DNA of 64,000 nucleotides. It comes from Chiua virens (lineage: Eukaryota > Basidiomycota > Agaricomycetes > Boletales > Boletaceae). The number at the start of each line of letters is the position of its first letter. Position 1 is the stretch's first letter. Under the pieces are notes generated by a model that saw nothing but the letters and a program-made list of their open reading frames with translations, did not search any database and was not told where the DNA came from. The translations under genes and the position numbers were made by a program. Positions 34,277 to 46,050 of this stretch are shown piece by piece. The stretch is taken from positions 1 to 64,000 of the forward strand of contig JAHNUO010000025.1 in NCBI GenBank assembly GCA_019787685.1. The letters are read 5' to 3'.

Positions 34277-34755
34277 TAGTACGAGTCACGTGGATCGCCA
34301 TCTTTATCTGTCTGAGTGGCATAGCCACGGGAAGCTGCTAGCATCCATTAAAGTAGGCTTCTCTTTTGCACCCCGTTCTCTTCGGAGAATTCGTATTATA
34401 CGTAACCTCCGATCCACACCGCACTAGCATGATTCATCGTCGTATGCAGTATCCATTCAAGGATCTCAACTTCCTCGCAAGGTGCGGCGTGTGCAAGCAC
34501 TCAAGGCCTTTGTTCGGTCTGTGCAGTCACTCCGACCAGGTAAGCATCATTCCAGACCCACCGAGTACGTCACAGCGAGCAAACCATGCCTTAAGTGGAC
34601 ACTGGGCGCACTCAGCTAGCCTTGCTTTATAATGCTTGTTGTCACCCATCGCTATCACTTGACTCACATCAGATTGAACACGTATAGAATTTTGGCACCT
34701 CTAGAAGGTAAGTAGAACTCACAGCACCACAGAAGTGGACGTTGATGTTTTGCAG

Positions 34756-37700
34756 ATGATATCCCAACAAGTGATTCCAAATGACGCGGTTACCTCGATG
34801 AACGTAGAGATGGACGGCGAGCAGGTCGGGGGAGGGCGTCGTCCACCATCGCCACCACCTGAGCAAACCCCAACACGTTTACGAAGCAAACTCAAGGCCA
34901 CCGTTCGAGACAGTGGCCTTGTACGGGAAGCTGGTATGCGTCGGGAGAAGCAACTCCCTCACGTGGAGCAGACGGACGAAGGGGATCCTCCTCCCACTGG
35001 CAGGCCGATGCGCACACCAGGGCCAAGTCAGCATCCCCATGTCAGTTCCGTCGACTGTGCAAGTCTTTTGTTTACCAACACTGCTCGCCACGCGCAGTTT
35101 CCTGGCCAGAATGAAAATACAGGTACGTGATCTCAGCATTGGATTATTTGTGACTGGCTTATACAATATTCCTAGACTTATGTGATGCGCAGCCTGACAC
35201 TCCACCCGCTGTCGAGACCGCGCCAGTGCCCTCTGAGTCGGAGCAGCGCATTCCCCCTACCTCACTTTTGCCAAGCGGTGCCTGTACTTCAGACGGCCAG
35301 GCCCGTGGAGAACACACCATTACCTCTCACGATTCGCCCCTCCAGCCTATTATCCTACCGCCTCGTGGTAAGTCTTAGCATCAAAAATCGAAGCAAACGC
35401 TAACGCCGATTACTTTCAAGCGCCTTCCCTCCCCGTTCCTTCAGATTTAAAGGAAACAGATTTCGACAGTGAACCTTCCACGTCGCGTGCAAATTCAGAG
35501 CTTCCTGTGTTAGACCTTTCGAATGAAGCCACCCCTCGGGCGGCTGGTCTCTCTTCCATGGACCCAGAATGGTCCACTCAGATAGATAAAATCGAACTTT
35601 TTCTGCCAGAACGTGCAGAAACCCCTTCGCCACTCCCACGAGCTCGTTTCACGAAAGTGTTGGATCCATTCAGTGATGGTACCGAGGGTCCTGGCGATGC
35701 GGAGGTCACGTTTGCGGTTGGACGCACACCTGCAAAGGTTACGAGCATCCTCGAGCATGGTTTTGAAAAAATATATCAAGACTTCAGTGAGCTTGCTGGT
35801 CGAGTCGACTGGCCGTTCCAGCAGGTACTTCAGAGATTTATGAAGCAATTCTCACGCAGCTGCCCTTCCAATCATTGGAATACGTATCAAAGGTTCCACT
35901 TGGCAAACAAGGCACAAGAATTAGCCCGGCTGGGCGAAGACGTCATCACATCGACACCAAGTAAGTCCACGATCGAAGCTGGCATTCACAATACTGAAGT
36001 GGTCGTTTTGTAGTGAATACTATGAAACATTGTTACGCCCTCTTCCGAGAAGCTTACCCCGATACCTGGCAAAAAATCCTGGAGACATTTGAGGAAGCTG
36101 AGGCTCTCAACGAGGGAGACAGGACTGTCGCTCAACGACAGTCACTCTTCTTCAGGCTCGCAAAACAATGTACACAGTCGGTGCGTGATTATCCGCGACG
36201 TACTGTGCTGTAACTGAAAATACCTATCAGCTCACTAGCATGGCGAAGGCCCATTCCTTTGAGTCTGTCCTTATCATGGCGGGCAGCGTTGTGCATCAGG
36301 ATGCTGCCCTGGGTTTGGTTTTCTCTTCGCCACGCGCAGAAAGTGTAAGGCTTTTACCGGTCACTTGTACTTTGTTACTCATCCCCATGCAGTTTTTCTC
36401 AGAACGTTGCCGGTTGAATGATAACGACATGCTTGCTCACTTTAAAGCTCATGTCTAGTGAGTTAATATGTCATATGCGTGTACTGACTACTGATACACC
36501 CTTCTAGCAATAAACTCTCCCTGGCGAACATCGCCATGGCGTTTGATACTCCATTGGTTTCCGTTCCATCGGCCGTGAAGGATACAAATGATGTCGAAGA
36601 AGTAGAAGTCGGCGATCCTGGGGAGAAGGAAGATCATGCGCGCGTGCGCCTTGCGCTCGTGCAATTACTCGGTATGCATTCTTCTCACTGGTTGGGGACG
36701 CTCATTTGACTATTGTGTGCTCCTTACTAGTCAATGTAGGGTGTGAGTGGGCTTCGAGGAAGCTCCTCCCCTGGAAACACCTGCCTATGAAACTCGCCAA
36801 GAGTGCGGTAGTGTGCAAAAATTTTCCCGATCATGTGCCATACCCTGGCGCTCAGTCGCGCTCTAAGGTCAGCTCCAAGGGAATTTCCGAGCTCACTCTC
36901 GCCGAATGCTCGGCACTTCTCGCAGCCATCTACGACCCTTCTGATGGGAAGTTATGCTTCGTCAAAATGCCGCATATGGCAGGTTAGTAAATAGATCTAC
37001 CTCTCTCGTGATCCATGTACTAAATGCTGCATAGATGCTCTCAAGTTCTCTCGTGATCCCGTCATCATCGGCGCTGCTCCTGCGTACAATTCTTCCAACA
37101 AATGTGGGAGGAGGATCTTCGCCAACGGAGAGTGCACACGAGACGGTCTGGTTCGACAGCGAAACGTCGTGGCCACCCGCCCCAAGAAAAGAGCAGCCCC
37201 CCCTTCCGAGGCGATCTCTATCAATGACTCGGAGGAGGAGGTAAAACGTCCCAAAGGGAAGGTGAAGACTCCCCGGGCACACTCCGTTGCCATCTCATTG
37301 TCAGACACAGAAGGAGAAGTCGAGTTTATCACTGCTACCAAGGTCGAGAAACCGACACGCACACGTCGCCAGTCACAGCGCGTCAAGACTTCTTCCATAG
37401 CGAAAAAGGCCTCAAACGGTTCTGAAATAGAAGTGCATGACATTACTAGCTCGCCCTCAGGATCAGAGTATGCGCCTGAAGGACAGGGCAAGAGCAACCA
37501 GGTAGCCCCCAATAAGCCCGTACCCGCATCTGGCGCGGTACCTAAGGCGGAAATTGTTTCTTCCGAGAGTGAAGTCATGACCATATCTCGAAAGCGCAAG
37601 GCTAAGCTCGAGGTCTCTGATCGTGCCCTCAAAAAGCGTACCATGGTGGAACTCCGCTCTCGCGCACCATCTAACAAGTCGAAGGGTAAAGCGAGGGCCG

Positions 37701-38929
37701 TGCAGAATATTGCACGTGTTGATTCATCTGAAGCATTGTCGGGCGAAGAGACCAGTATGGTGGTTGCATCACGCGGTGGCTCAGCTTCTCCGGCGGATGG
37801 AGCTTCCATCATCGAACCGTTGGAGACCACCACATGCAACATGCCGCAAGTTTCTGCAACCCGTGAAACTTTCATCAATTCAATTCGTCACATCGCTGCA
37901 CCTTTACAAGCTGTCCCCGCTCCAGTTCCTGTCCTTTCTCCAGGCCCCACTCCAGCCTCCCTGGTCACTGTCATTCCAAAGTCTACCTCCGTGTCCAATC
38001 CCATCCCTCCCCCATCTCCAACACCGGTTTCTCACCCGTCCCCTGTTTCTGTTCAGTTGACACCTGCTATTCAGGTGGTCGTACCAGCAATCACTTGTCC
38101 TGCGAGGTTAAATTCTCACACTCGCCCGAAGCCCACGATTATCACCAAGAAGAAAGGTCAGGTTGTAGTTGACGAGACTAGCTCAGTGGAATTCCCATGT
38201 GTGGCAGAAGAAGGGCGCATGAACTTGAAGACACCGTGCGGCATGCCTAGTGTCCCTGACGCCAATCCTTCGCCACCTACATTGCCCGCGCCCAAAAGTC
38301 CTCAGGCAAAATTCCATGACCAAGACCGTATAGCGTGCCGCCTTGACGTTCCCTCTCACCCCATTCTTCAGCAACTTGCTTCCCCCCAGTCGACACATGA
38401 CGGAAATGTGAATTACGCGGTGTTCCCTCCCCCCAATCTCCCTGTTTGCGACACTTTGGTTGGCAAACCTGGCGGGGATGGGCCTGCTGCCTCTTTGCCA
38501 GCAGAGACGCAGGCTATGCACGTCATGCCTCAAGATACCGGTCCGAGCAGGTACGACAGTCACTCTCAATGGACGGGTGGATGGTATGGGCCCGGGCCCC
38601 GACCTGATCCTCTCTACCAAGCATACCATGGCGCCGCATTTTTCAATCCCTATACCCAGTGGGGAACGTACGATATGAATAGCAACCGCTTGCCTCCAAT
38701 ACCTCCCCCCCATCAGGGTGATCCCAAGATGCTTTCCGGCCCAGGATACAATGGCGCCCCCCCCTACGATCCAGCAGGATATTTCTATCGCGCTCATCCT
38801 ATGCAGGCGCCACCCCAGCTCCCTCTCCCTCACAATATCCAACAAGGCAATCTTCTTACGTCTGTCAATGTGCCATCGCCACCAGAGGATGCTCAGATGA
38901 CGCAGGTTGGATTGCCGGCGGGGAAGTAG
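34756..38929 (+). CDS. Large KDZ-associated-type protein, function unknown, intact
   Basis: Predicted 1,232 aa from exons 34756-35040, 35098-35122, 35176-35367, 35421-35960, 36014-36180, 36231-36344, 36393-36457, 36508-36671, 36731-36982 and 37035-38929; all phases join. Residues ~330-560 hold a helical block (NHWNTYQRFHLANKAQELAR, CYALFREAYPDTWQKIL, SVLIMAGSVVHQDAALG) that parallels the HMG-like cargo protein of the first KDZ element. CRRIFANGECTRDGL ends the folded part. The remaining ~560 residues are disordered: acidic ISINDSEEE and SLSDTEGE (SUMO-interaction-like), basic linkers, then Pro-rich. A CAG before the ATG and an upstream PRKVRRVQALKAFV segment (~34475) suggest an extra 5' exon. 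It may be cargo of the decayed CxC1 element, but unlike it this gene is intact. Confidence 0.68.
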
Positions 38930-39462
38930 AGTCATTTTTTTCTGTCACGTCGAACTTAAAGACCGTGCTCCTGTCCTTCTTGATCACTAGAATCGAACCC
39001 GTGCGGTGTCATTGTCTCCTTGTGTCTGCTTTCTTGCGTTCGTATATTATCTCGTTATGGTAGAATACACTTGAGCCTCATCTGCTATATACTAGTAACT
39101 ACGAAGTGAAAATACCTCTCCTACTAGTACTGTGGTGCCCTGGACAACAATGATGCATAACGACTTTCATCATTGGGTGATGATGGGCTGAGGGAATCCA
39201 TATTGAAGCCAGGGAGGTGACATCGATGGAGGGGCTGGGTCTTGCGCCATGGCCGACAGGATAGAACCCTTTTGATTTTCTTGCCGTAAACAATGAGGGA
39301 CGTTCAGTGGGCAAATTGTATCGCGTCAAGTCGAGGGCAACACAACCTAGTGATTATTCCCTCAGGCTGCTGGATACAAGTTATATTCTACTAGCTTTCA
39401 TTCGAAACCGAGCACACTGTGAGAGGTGAGCATGCGTGTGATTCGCATGGTACAAAGGAAAC
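38930..39462. other. Intergenic, nothing recognised
   Basis: 3' flank of the large plus-strand gene. A TTCGATTC-like T-arm word on the minus strand near 38990 does not extend to a tRNA. Confidence 0.4.
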
Positions 39463-40442
39463 TCACCCACTGATCTCTACAAGCGTCTGTATAAAATTCC
39501 TGCTGGTCATGTATTCGGCGTTACCAGGGTTAAACACCAGCGAAAAGCGGCGACCGTCGACTTCATTTGTTGATATATACTCTTGTGGTAATATTGATGC
39601 GATCTCGTCGAAGGCTAGTTCGTGTTTCTCGTCGATGATCAATGTGGCGATAGCGCCACAGTCAGAAATGATGTACCCAATGTCGACTACTGAGATGATG
39701 TTCTCCAGGACATTGTTCGCGTGGGAGATGGAAGCAAGACAGAATGCGAGCGTGACGATTGCTGCTGGGCGCTGAATGGCAATGGCAACGTGGAGCACAC
39801 GTGTCCCCGGGAAGATTGAGAATGAGGGTGTGGTGGGTATATTCTCGGAGGCTAGTAGTGTAGGGGCATGTAACACGGCGACACGTAAATAGTCGCTGTC
39901 AAGGACGGAGAGGTATTCAGTGGTGAGAGGCTGTTGGAGATCCATGTGAGCTCATGCCGCCGTGCGAGTGGAAGGTGGCTCACGAAAAGCAGAGAGGGGA
40001 GCGCAAAAAATAGGTCATACCGTGTCTCCTTGATCCTGGCCAAATCTGATCTCGTTTGGATCAGTTCCAGAACAGTGCGCTTGCTCCAGTTGGGGAGTCG
40101 CATCCCCAAGTGTCCGAATATGCGGTCTGGCGACGGGCGCCCTTCATCAGCGACTCGTCTGATAGGTAATTAAAGATGGACTCACCTGCGTTTCCTCCGA
40201 ATCGGGGGTTACGCAATGTTGTATACATACTCCCTAGGTTTCGCGACGGCGTCTGACAATAGTAGATGGTATGGAAGAAAGCGAGGGAGGTCAGCGTTCC
40301 GGTAGCGTATTATGTTGAATATAAGGTACATACCTCATATTGAGTGAGGCCTTGGAGTACCTTGCGACTGTCCATGATCTGAAGGGTCGCCGCTTCTGCC
40401 AGGATCGGCCGCTTGAGCAACTTGGTCACGCAATCTATCACT
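39463..40442 (-). CDS. Hypothetical multi-exon gene, incomplete model
   Basis: Minus-strand coding segments read in order: VTKLLKRPILAEAATLQIMD ending QYE at 40334, then TPSRNLGSMYTTLRNPRFGG, then GRPSPDRIFGHLGMRLPNWS (near 40115), then DSDYLRVAVLHAPTLL through VEIS ending about 39463. The last part is rich in Ile/Ala strands and helices. The pieces are joined by plausible 45-80-nt introns, but one junction (near 39950) does not keep phase, so either my splice site is wrong or the gene is damaged. No named domain recognised. Confidence 0.4.
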
Positions 40443-41500
40443 CAGGCTGGTGAGTCACCTACTTCTCTTGGGCCTTCGATGCACATTTTCTAGATGGGGT
40501 TGCTTCGTAATGACACAACACATTCCATAACTGATCCGATCCTTTCGCTACTTCTGTTTGTCGATGCGGTCTAGGTGATCACGATGAAATGCACAAGGCC
40601 GCTGTCGCTTCCTTCTGTGGCACGGTGTACGTCGCACTCTATTCATTTACATTGAAATTCCGAAAGGTCCAACCTGGTAAGTTCAGACTGGAAAATCGTC
40701 GCAAAGTACTACTATAAAGGGTAGAATCTAATACTATAACGAAAAGGAGTTCAGCCGGAGAAAGTAAGGGCTACACCAAGCACTGTGCCGTGATTATATA
40801 ACATGAAATCACGCACGTAAAAACAAACGTGCGATAAACATTCAATGTACAACCCTCCGACTCGTTGTAGTCAACGTGTAGGTTTCGTTTATTTGATTGA
40901 CCATATACCGCATGACCATTTCTTGCAGAGGCCTACTTGTGAAACTCACGACGGGATCACAGATTCGGAGGAGTAGTTTGGGTCTTTCGCCGCCGTCTCC
41001 CTTCCACTGGGGGAACGTACGACACTGGGATAGCGACGACTATTTCTGCCTTGGTTTGATCACTAGGACAATGCGGGCTGAGTGCGCACTCAGCGGGGTA
41101 GGCACATTCTTGTCGATATCCCCCTCTTTCGCGCCCAAGACTTCCAACAAGTTCTTGCGACCAAACAAGGCCCCTACGCACTTGCGATCCAATTGAAGGC
41201 CATTGCTCGCGGTTCGCCATGCGCTGAAATTTGCCAGGGGAAGTTGCTTGTCTACCAACGAAAACGAGCTAATGGAGGCCTCCCATCATATAGCATGCGC
41301 GGATATACTCTTTCCAGAGTCCCCCATGGAAACGCTGTTTCCTCACCGCCAGAATGAACCATGGTAGATTACTCTGAACATATTTATCTACGAACTCACC
41401 AGAGATCTCTAGATGTTGCTGGCATGCGGCTGCGCTTCTCGCGTCTGATGCGTCTGCACGCCTGCTTGCTTCCTCGAACTGTATCCCTCCCCGACCCCCT
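40443..41500. other. No assigned gene
   Basis: Possible further 5' exons of both the minus-strand gene ending at 40442 and the DUF4470 pseudogene starting near 41515, neither of which could be placed. Open frames are short and overlap on both strands. Confidence 0.35.
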
Positions 41501-41514
41501 GCATCAATGGTGAC

Positions 41515-43560
41515 TTGTTGTGATGTCGAACCTGCCGTGCTTGGTAGGTCACGCTCTCATGGTTGCCAGTGTTCCTCAGAGTCCTGAACTATTTCGATTA
41601 GCACGCAACACATTGCTATTCACGCTCTTGGCCGACGAGGATGCTCAACAGAGGATAGATCTGATGTGAAATATTTTCTATCACTTCATGTTGGACGCAG
41701 AATCACTCCTTGCTCATGGAGCAGTGTCGCAAACTCGTGACGTTGGCAAAGGGTCTTGAATCGGGGAACGCTGGTCCATACGCACATGTTCTGACCGTGT
41801 GTGATAAGAAAGCCCTCATGGAACCCCATCGATGCTGGAGCCTCTGCTGCCATGGCCGACTATCCCGCAGACCAGCGCAAATGGTACCAGAAAAGCTTTT
41901 GCGACGGCATGAAACAAGTCAGCAACCGCTTTTCCGATGCTTACGTTTTTCGATCATCTCGCTCTGCTGGACCTCTTTTACCCCTTGCAGTGAAAGTAAT
42001 TGCCAACATCAGTCATCAAGCTCTTGGGAGCGACGACAATGACGCCACCAAAGCTCGTTGTTCGGTTATTTGCCGGCGACGCGCTGATGCTATGCCAAGC
42101 GTTTTCGTATCTCAGCTCTCACGGCGTTACCACTACTCCGATCCTGATTTCGCCGTGGAAGACATCAAGAATAGAGTTTGAGGAGTCTCTGTACGGAGAA
42201 GCCACTTCCAATCCAGCCCCAGCGACGTTCAACGCGATCGACACGTCCAATCTCTCTGATCATGTTGGACTGTTGATCTGTTGGTGGTTACAGTTCCCAT
42301 CCTCTGTCCCCTTCCACAGGTCACGAGAAACGTGCGACGATTGTGGAGGACAAGGAAGGAGAGTCGACGTCCTCTCCACTGATTGTCTGGTTTGCCGTTC
42401 CGTCAAACTCCCTGCTATTGTCGCAAGGCGCGAATGTCAGGTTCAGAACACGTCCTTCACCACGTTTTCACAGTTTACTCGATGCCATATCTACGACACC
42501 GCTGGAAGATTCGTGGCACGTCCACATACTTGCTGAACCACCTTTTCCACCGAGCTTTCGCTCCGCTGTGAAGGACTCACGTCAATCTGGGGTTCAGGAT
42601 GGTACGCCGACGTTCACTGCACAAACGAACATGACTTTTACCGAGATTGGTTCGTTCCTGGTCCGGGTTGACATTACAGACCCAGTTGGTCAAGCTTCGC
42701 TAGCTGCTGGCTCCGTTGTGAAGATCGACCAGGCGCCACAGGGCTCACTCGTGCATTGACGAGTACGCGAAGACGATCAACTTCCCATTGCCAGTGGATG
42801 TCACAAACACGAAGCTCCGCGTTGCCGGGAAGTCAAAGTACATAGAGGTGCGCTGGTCGCAGTAACGTCGTGTCAAAAGAATTCACGTTGATGCGTTAGC
42901 AGCTCGTCGCACACTAGCAATGTCCATGCATATCCAAAATGAAGAGCGCATCGCGAAGAGCTTTTTTACCATGTTTGCATGCAGAGTCCCAACGTCATGG
43001 AATGTCCATTGAGTCAATCTAGATCGTTGAGCGCATCCAAGAATTCGGGGGTGTTAAAGTGGCTAGTCCCGCACGTTTCCCTCATGTTTTCTGAAAGGGA
43101 ACGTGTCGTGCAGGAGATAAAATCGTTGACTAGCCAGGACGCTCTGGTGGACCTCAAGGATTCTCTACATACCCTGTTACTTTCCGCTGCCGGGGTCGAG
43201 GGCCAGGGCCACTTCCGTCTTTGCGTTGCAGAACCCACCACAGGACAACTGTTTGCTGTCATCTTTGTCGCCGATTTTCGCCTCGACCTCGGTTCACACA
43301 CGGTGGTCGTCGATGCGTGGGTTGCGCCAGCGACGACGGACGTGCGAAACAAGCTAAACAGTCTCGAGGTGCTCAGCGTCCTCACGATCAAAATCGACGT
43401 GGAAGAAGCCGAGGCGTGACATTATCTTTTACCGCTGCCCGTAGAACAGTGCCGGACGTGGACGTGCCGACCCTCGTGGGATGTGCCTGCGAAAATCTCA
43501 CTTCAAACCATCCTGGTCAATCGCATGCGAGGTTTGTTCGACTTTCCACCAAGGAGGGCC
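41515..43560 (+). pseudogene. DUF4470-family protein pseudogene
   Basis: Recognisable blocks in family order: CCDVEPAVL, then RNTLLFTLLADEDAQQRIDL, LLMEQCRKLVTLAKGL, SSRSAGPLLPLAV, FAGDALMLCQAF, FNAIDTSNLSDHVGLL, FPLPVDVTNTKLRVAGKSKY, SHTVVVDAWV and VEQCRTW. This is a large fungal family of unknown role, often with a C-terminal MYND finger. The blocks lie in three frames. Frameshifts occur near 41710 and 41850, and in-frame stops sit where the family has Trp (41667 region and 43417-43419). Introns explain some frame changes, such as the one before RNTLLF, but not all. The C-terminal finger is absent. Confidence 0.65.
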
Positions 43561-44323
43561 GTTTGGAGGTGGCTGGTATGGACCGCACACCCCTAACCCT
43601 CGTTTCCAGGCACCTTGGCACGTTATTTTAAGGTTGCCCACTTTGGGGCTCATATACTGCGCAATCTAGCATTAGAACAGCCGTGCGCCTTATGGTGTTG
43701 CGGACCGTGACCAGTATGGCGCCCAACATAGTTTGCCTCCCTCGCAACCCCTCCTGTAGTGCCCGAGATGAAAATGCTAATACGGTAAAGGACGCGGCGC
43801 AACAGGAGAAAGCGCAGGATCTGTTTGGGGACCAATAGATCTAGCCTCTCTCATGTCCGAGTCATTGATGTAATCACTGCATATCTACAGTTTCGCAATT
43901 AAATTGGGTGGGGTATCTACATAATACATCCTTGACGGATGGCTGTATCAGTACCTGAGGGTGCAGGAATCTGCGAGTGACCTGGAAGACGAATTCGTGA
44001 TCGTCGGAACTGGCGGCAATCCAAAGTGGTGTCGTCAATCAAGATGCTCGAGGCAGCGGATCCGATGATAGAAGAGCTCGCGATGGTCAGTAAGAACATT
44101 AATGACCTCTCGAGATTGTCGTCAGATGGAAGGGTGAGATCGCTGGGGCTGAGCATGAGGAGTCCGACTAGTTAGTCGGGAAGAGTGACAAAAACATCTC
44201 CTAAAATCAGGTGCCAGTGATGGTCTGTGGATGGTTCATAAATAGCCGAGATGGTGCAAATATCTTTGTTGGATTTGGCAGGGATGGATGGATGGTGCAG
44301 AGACCTCGGAGGTATATTACTAT
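43561..44323. other. Intergenic, no supported gene
   Basis: Short frames only. This is the 3' flank of the UstYa-like gene. Confidence 0.4.
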
Positions 44324-45092
44324 CTACCAAAAAACCCCCCCTGATGGTCGTGGGAATCTCGCAAAACTGGTGCCAAGGGTGCACATTAGCTTCTGTCGAA
44401 GTATCTCGACACAGTGACCTGGTACAGCATATCTTGGTCATCATTATCAAGGTAGGGATAATTGCATAAACCAAGGTGAGGGCGAAATTTGTCGGTGAAT
44501 GATATATCGAAAGATGCGTAGTAGTCTCGTCGGAGGTACTTTCGCAACATATCCTGTATACGATGAATGATGAAAGCATGCAATCTGAAGTGTTGGTGTT
44601 CCTTACCAAACAATGGATATGATGATAACCGTCTATCTGACCCATGTAGCCTCCTCCATCCTCAGGTCGGAATTTGACCACGGCCAAGCTGTCGTTCTGG
44701 CCTGTCATCAAGAATTGTTCACGGGTCAACCGAACTGCCTTGACTATTAATATGCATGGTCAGATACGCGATTCAAAAGCATGAGACGAGGTTTAGTACC
44801 ATCTACGCTGACGCTCGTCCAAGCGGCATCAATTTCTGGACTTGGGTAACCACGGAAAGTGGAACTCAAACTTGCATCGCACTGTTTCTCGATGTATCTG
44901 ACTGCCTCATTCACCCGTGCTTTTTACTATGCATCAAAAATTGCATTTTATTTCCCTCGTAAAGTTAAACTTACAGTAAGTCAGAAGGGGATCAAGAGGG
45001 TAAAAGTATTGAATGGAGTGAATCCACAAGAAAGACAACATAGAAGCAGAAAGCAGCAGGAGAGCGTGAATGGAGAGGGACTTCTGAGGCAT
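44324..45092 (-). CDS. UstYa-like (DUF3328) oxidase, RiPP maturation type
   Basis: Predicted 183 aa from minus-strand exons 45092-44975, 44919-44800, 44743-44607, 44553-44472 and 44418-44324; phases agree and the total is 552 nt. An N-terminal hydrophobic anchor (HALLLLSASMLSFLW) is followed by the family hallmarks: FRGYPSPEIDAAW, EDGGGYMGQIDGYHHIHCL (first HxxHC motif), LRKYLRRDYYASF, and HCVEILRQKLMC (second His-Cys motif). UstYa-type proteins are membrane-bound, copper-dependent oxidases that cyclise or hydroxylate peptides in fungal ribosomal (dikaritin) pathways; some act on other substrates. The gene starts 413 bp from, and faces away from, a secreted precursor-like gene. Apparently intact. 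The substrate is unknown. Confidence 0.88.
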
Positions 45093-45439
45093 GGGAGTAG
45101 CTTGAGACTAAGCGGGTCTCGTTCCTAATGTTGCCAGTGCATATCAGAAGTGTTGAGGTTGGTATCGTCGTCCATCGAAATGAATTACCTTACGAAATCT
45201 TGTCCATGTAGATGCAGCACCAAAAGAGACCTACGAGAGAGGCGCAAGGCTACCTTTTTAGTGAAGGAGTTACGGTGGCGATTCGACATAAGACGTATTC
45301 ATCCCCCCGAGTTAAATCGGTTCCGCAGCCGAAATCATCGGGATTTCCAAACACACCGATGCTGATGAAAGAGCTAGAATCAAGCAGCATGGTCGCATCC
45401 CCGATGGCTCTGAAGTGCCAAGAGAAAATTTCAGTCGAG

Positions 45440-45447
45440 TATAAAAG
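45440..45447 (+). promoter_or_regulatory. TATA box of the secreted precursor-like gene
   Basis: TATAAAAG lies 66 bases upstream of the ATG at 45506, in the 413-bp spacer shared with the divergent UstYa-like gene. One spacer serving both genes suggests co-regulation. Confidence 0.6.
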
Positions 45448-45505
45448 CAATAGATTCTTGTAGATCTAGAAAGCAGGTTTACTGACATCGTCAAAGGAGC
45501 TAAAC

Positions 45506-45889
45506 ATGCAACTCAAACCATCCTCTTTCTATCTCACTGTGTTTTTGACACTTTTTGGCGGCCTTACCCAAGCGAACTCTGTGTGTATCGCTCGCCGCGA
45601 CGAACTAATCGATGGGGAAGATATATTCGTTTACTATCATGATGGGATTGGTCAGTATGTTCCAATGAAATTCCGGGACCTAGCCCATACCAAAGAAAGC
45701 TGACCAGAAGCGCGCCGAGTGATTACCGGGGAAGATGACTTTGCTGAAAGTATAAGCACGGTTTGGAGTACGTGTGGCAGAGGTACGGACAAAGAGGACG
45801 AACTGGGGGAAGCACGTCGTAGGAGTTATGCGACATCGATTAGATTAAGCAGAAAACAGACTAAGTACAATATACTGGGGAGGCAATGA
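45506..45889 (+). CDS. Secreted precursor-like protein with repeated ARR sites
   Basis: ATG at 45506 gives a clear signal peptide (FYLTVFLTLFGGLTQA, cleavage near residue 25). Unspliced, it ends after 65 residues. With an intron at 45651-45707 (GTCAGT donor, CCAG acceptor) it continues in phase to 45889 for 108 aa. The spliced product has three dibasic sites in similar contexts (IARR, EARR, EARRR), and the first two are followed by GEDIF and GEDDF, so it looks like a Kex2-processed precursor with degenerate repeats. The first segment is Tyr-rich (FVYYHDG). The neighbour is an oxidase family that modifies such peptides. The intron lacks a strong branch site, so the longer form is a hypothesis. 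Confidence 0.5.
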
Positions 45890-46050
45890 GAAGGACTCGA
45901 GAATCTAGTCCAACCCGTGCTCCGAGAGGATAAAAGTAGGCAAAAGTTCGCGCGGTCCCGTCTACAGGGAATTTCGACGAGTCGTGTCATGTTCCTCGGC
46001 ACTGATCCCAGGAGAAAACAGTGATTGCTTGCATTCATCGTTTCCATACT

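Noticed and set aside
38985..39010. tRNA T-arm-like word on the minus strand
   Set aside because: The five-base stem does not pair properly, and no D-arm, anticodon arm or acceptor stem can be drawn.
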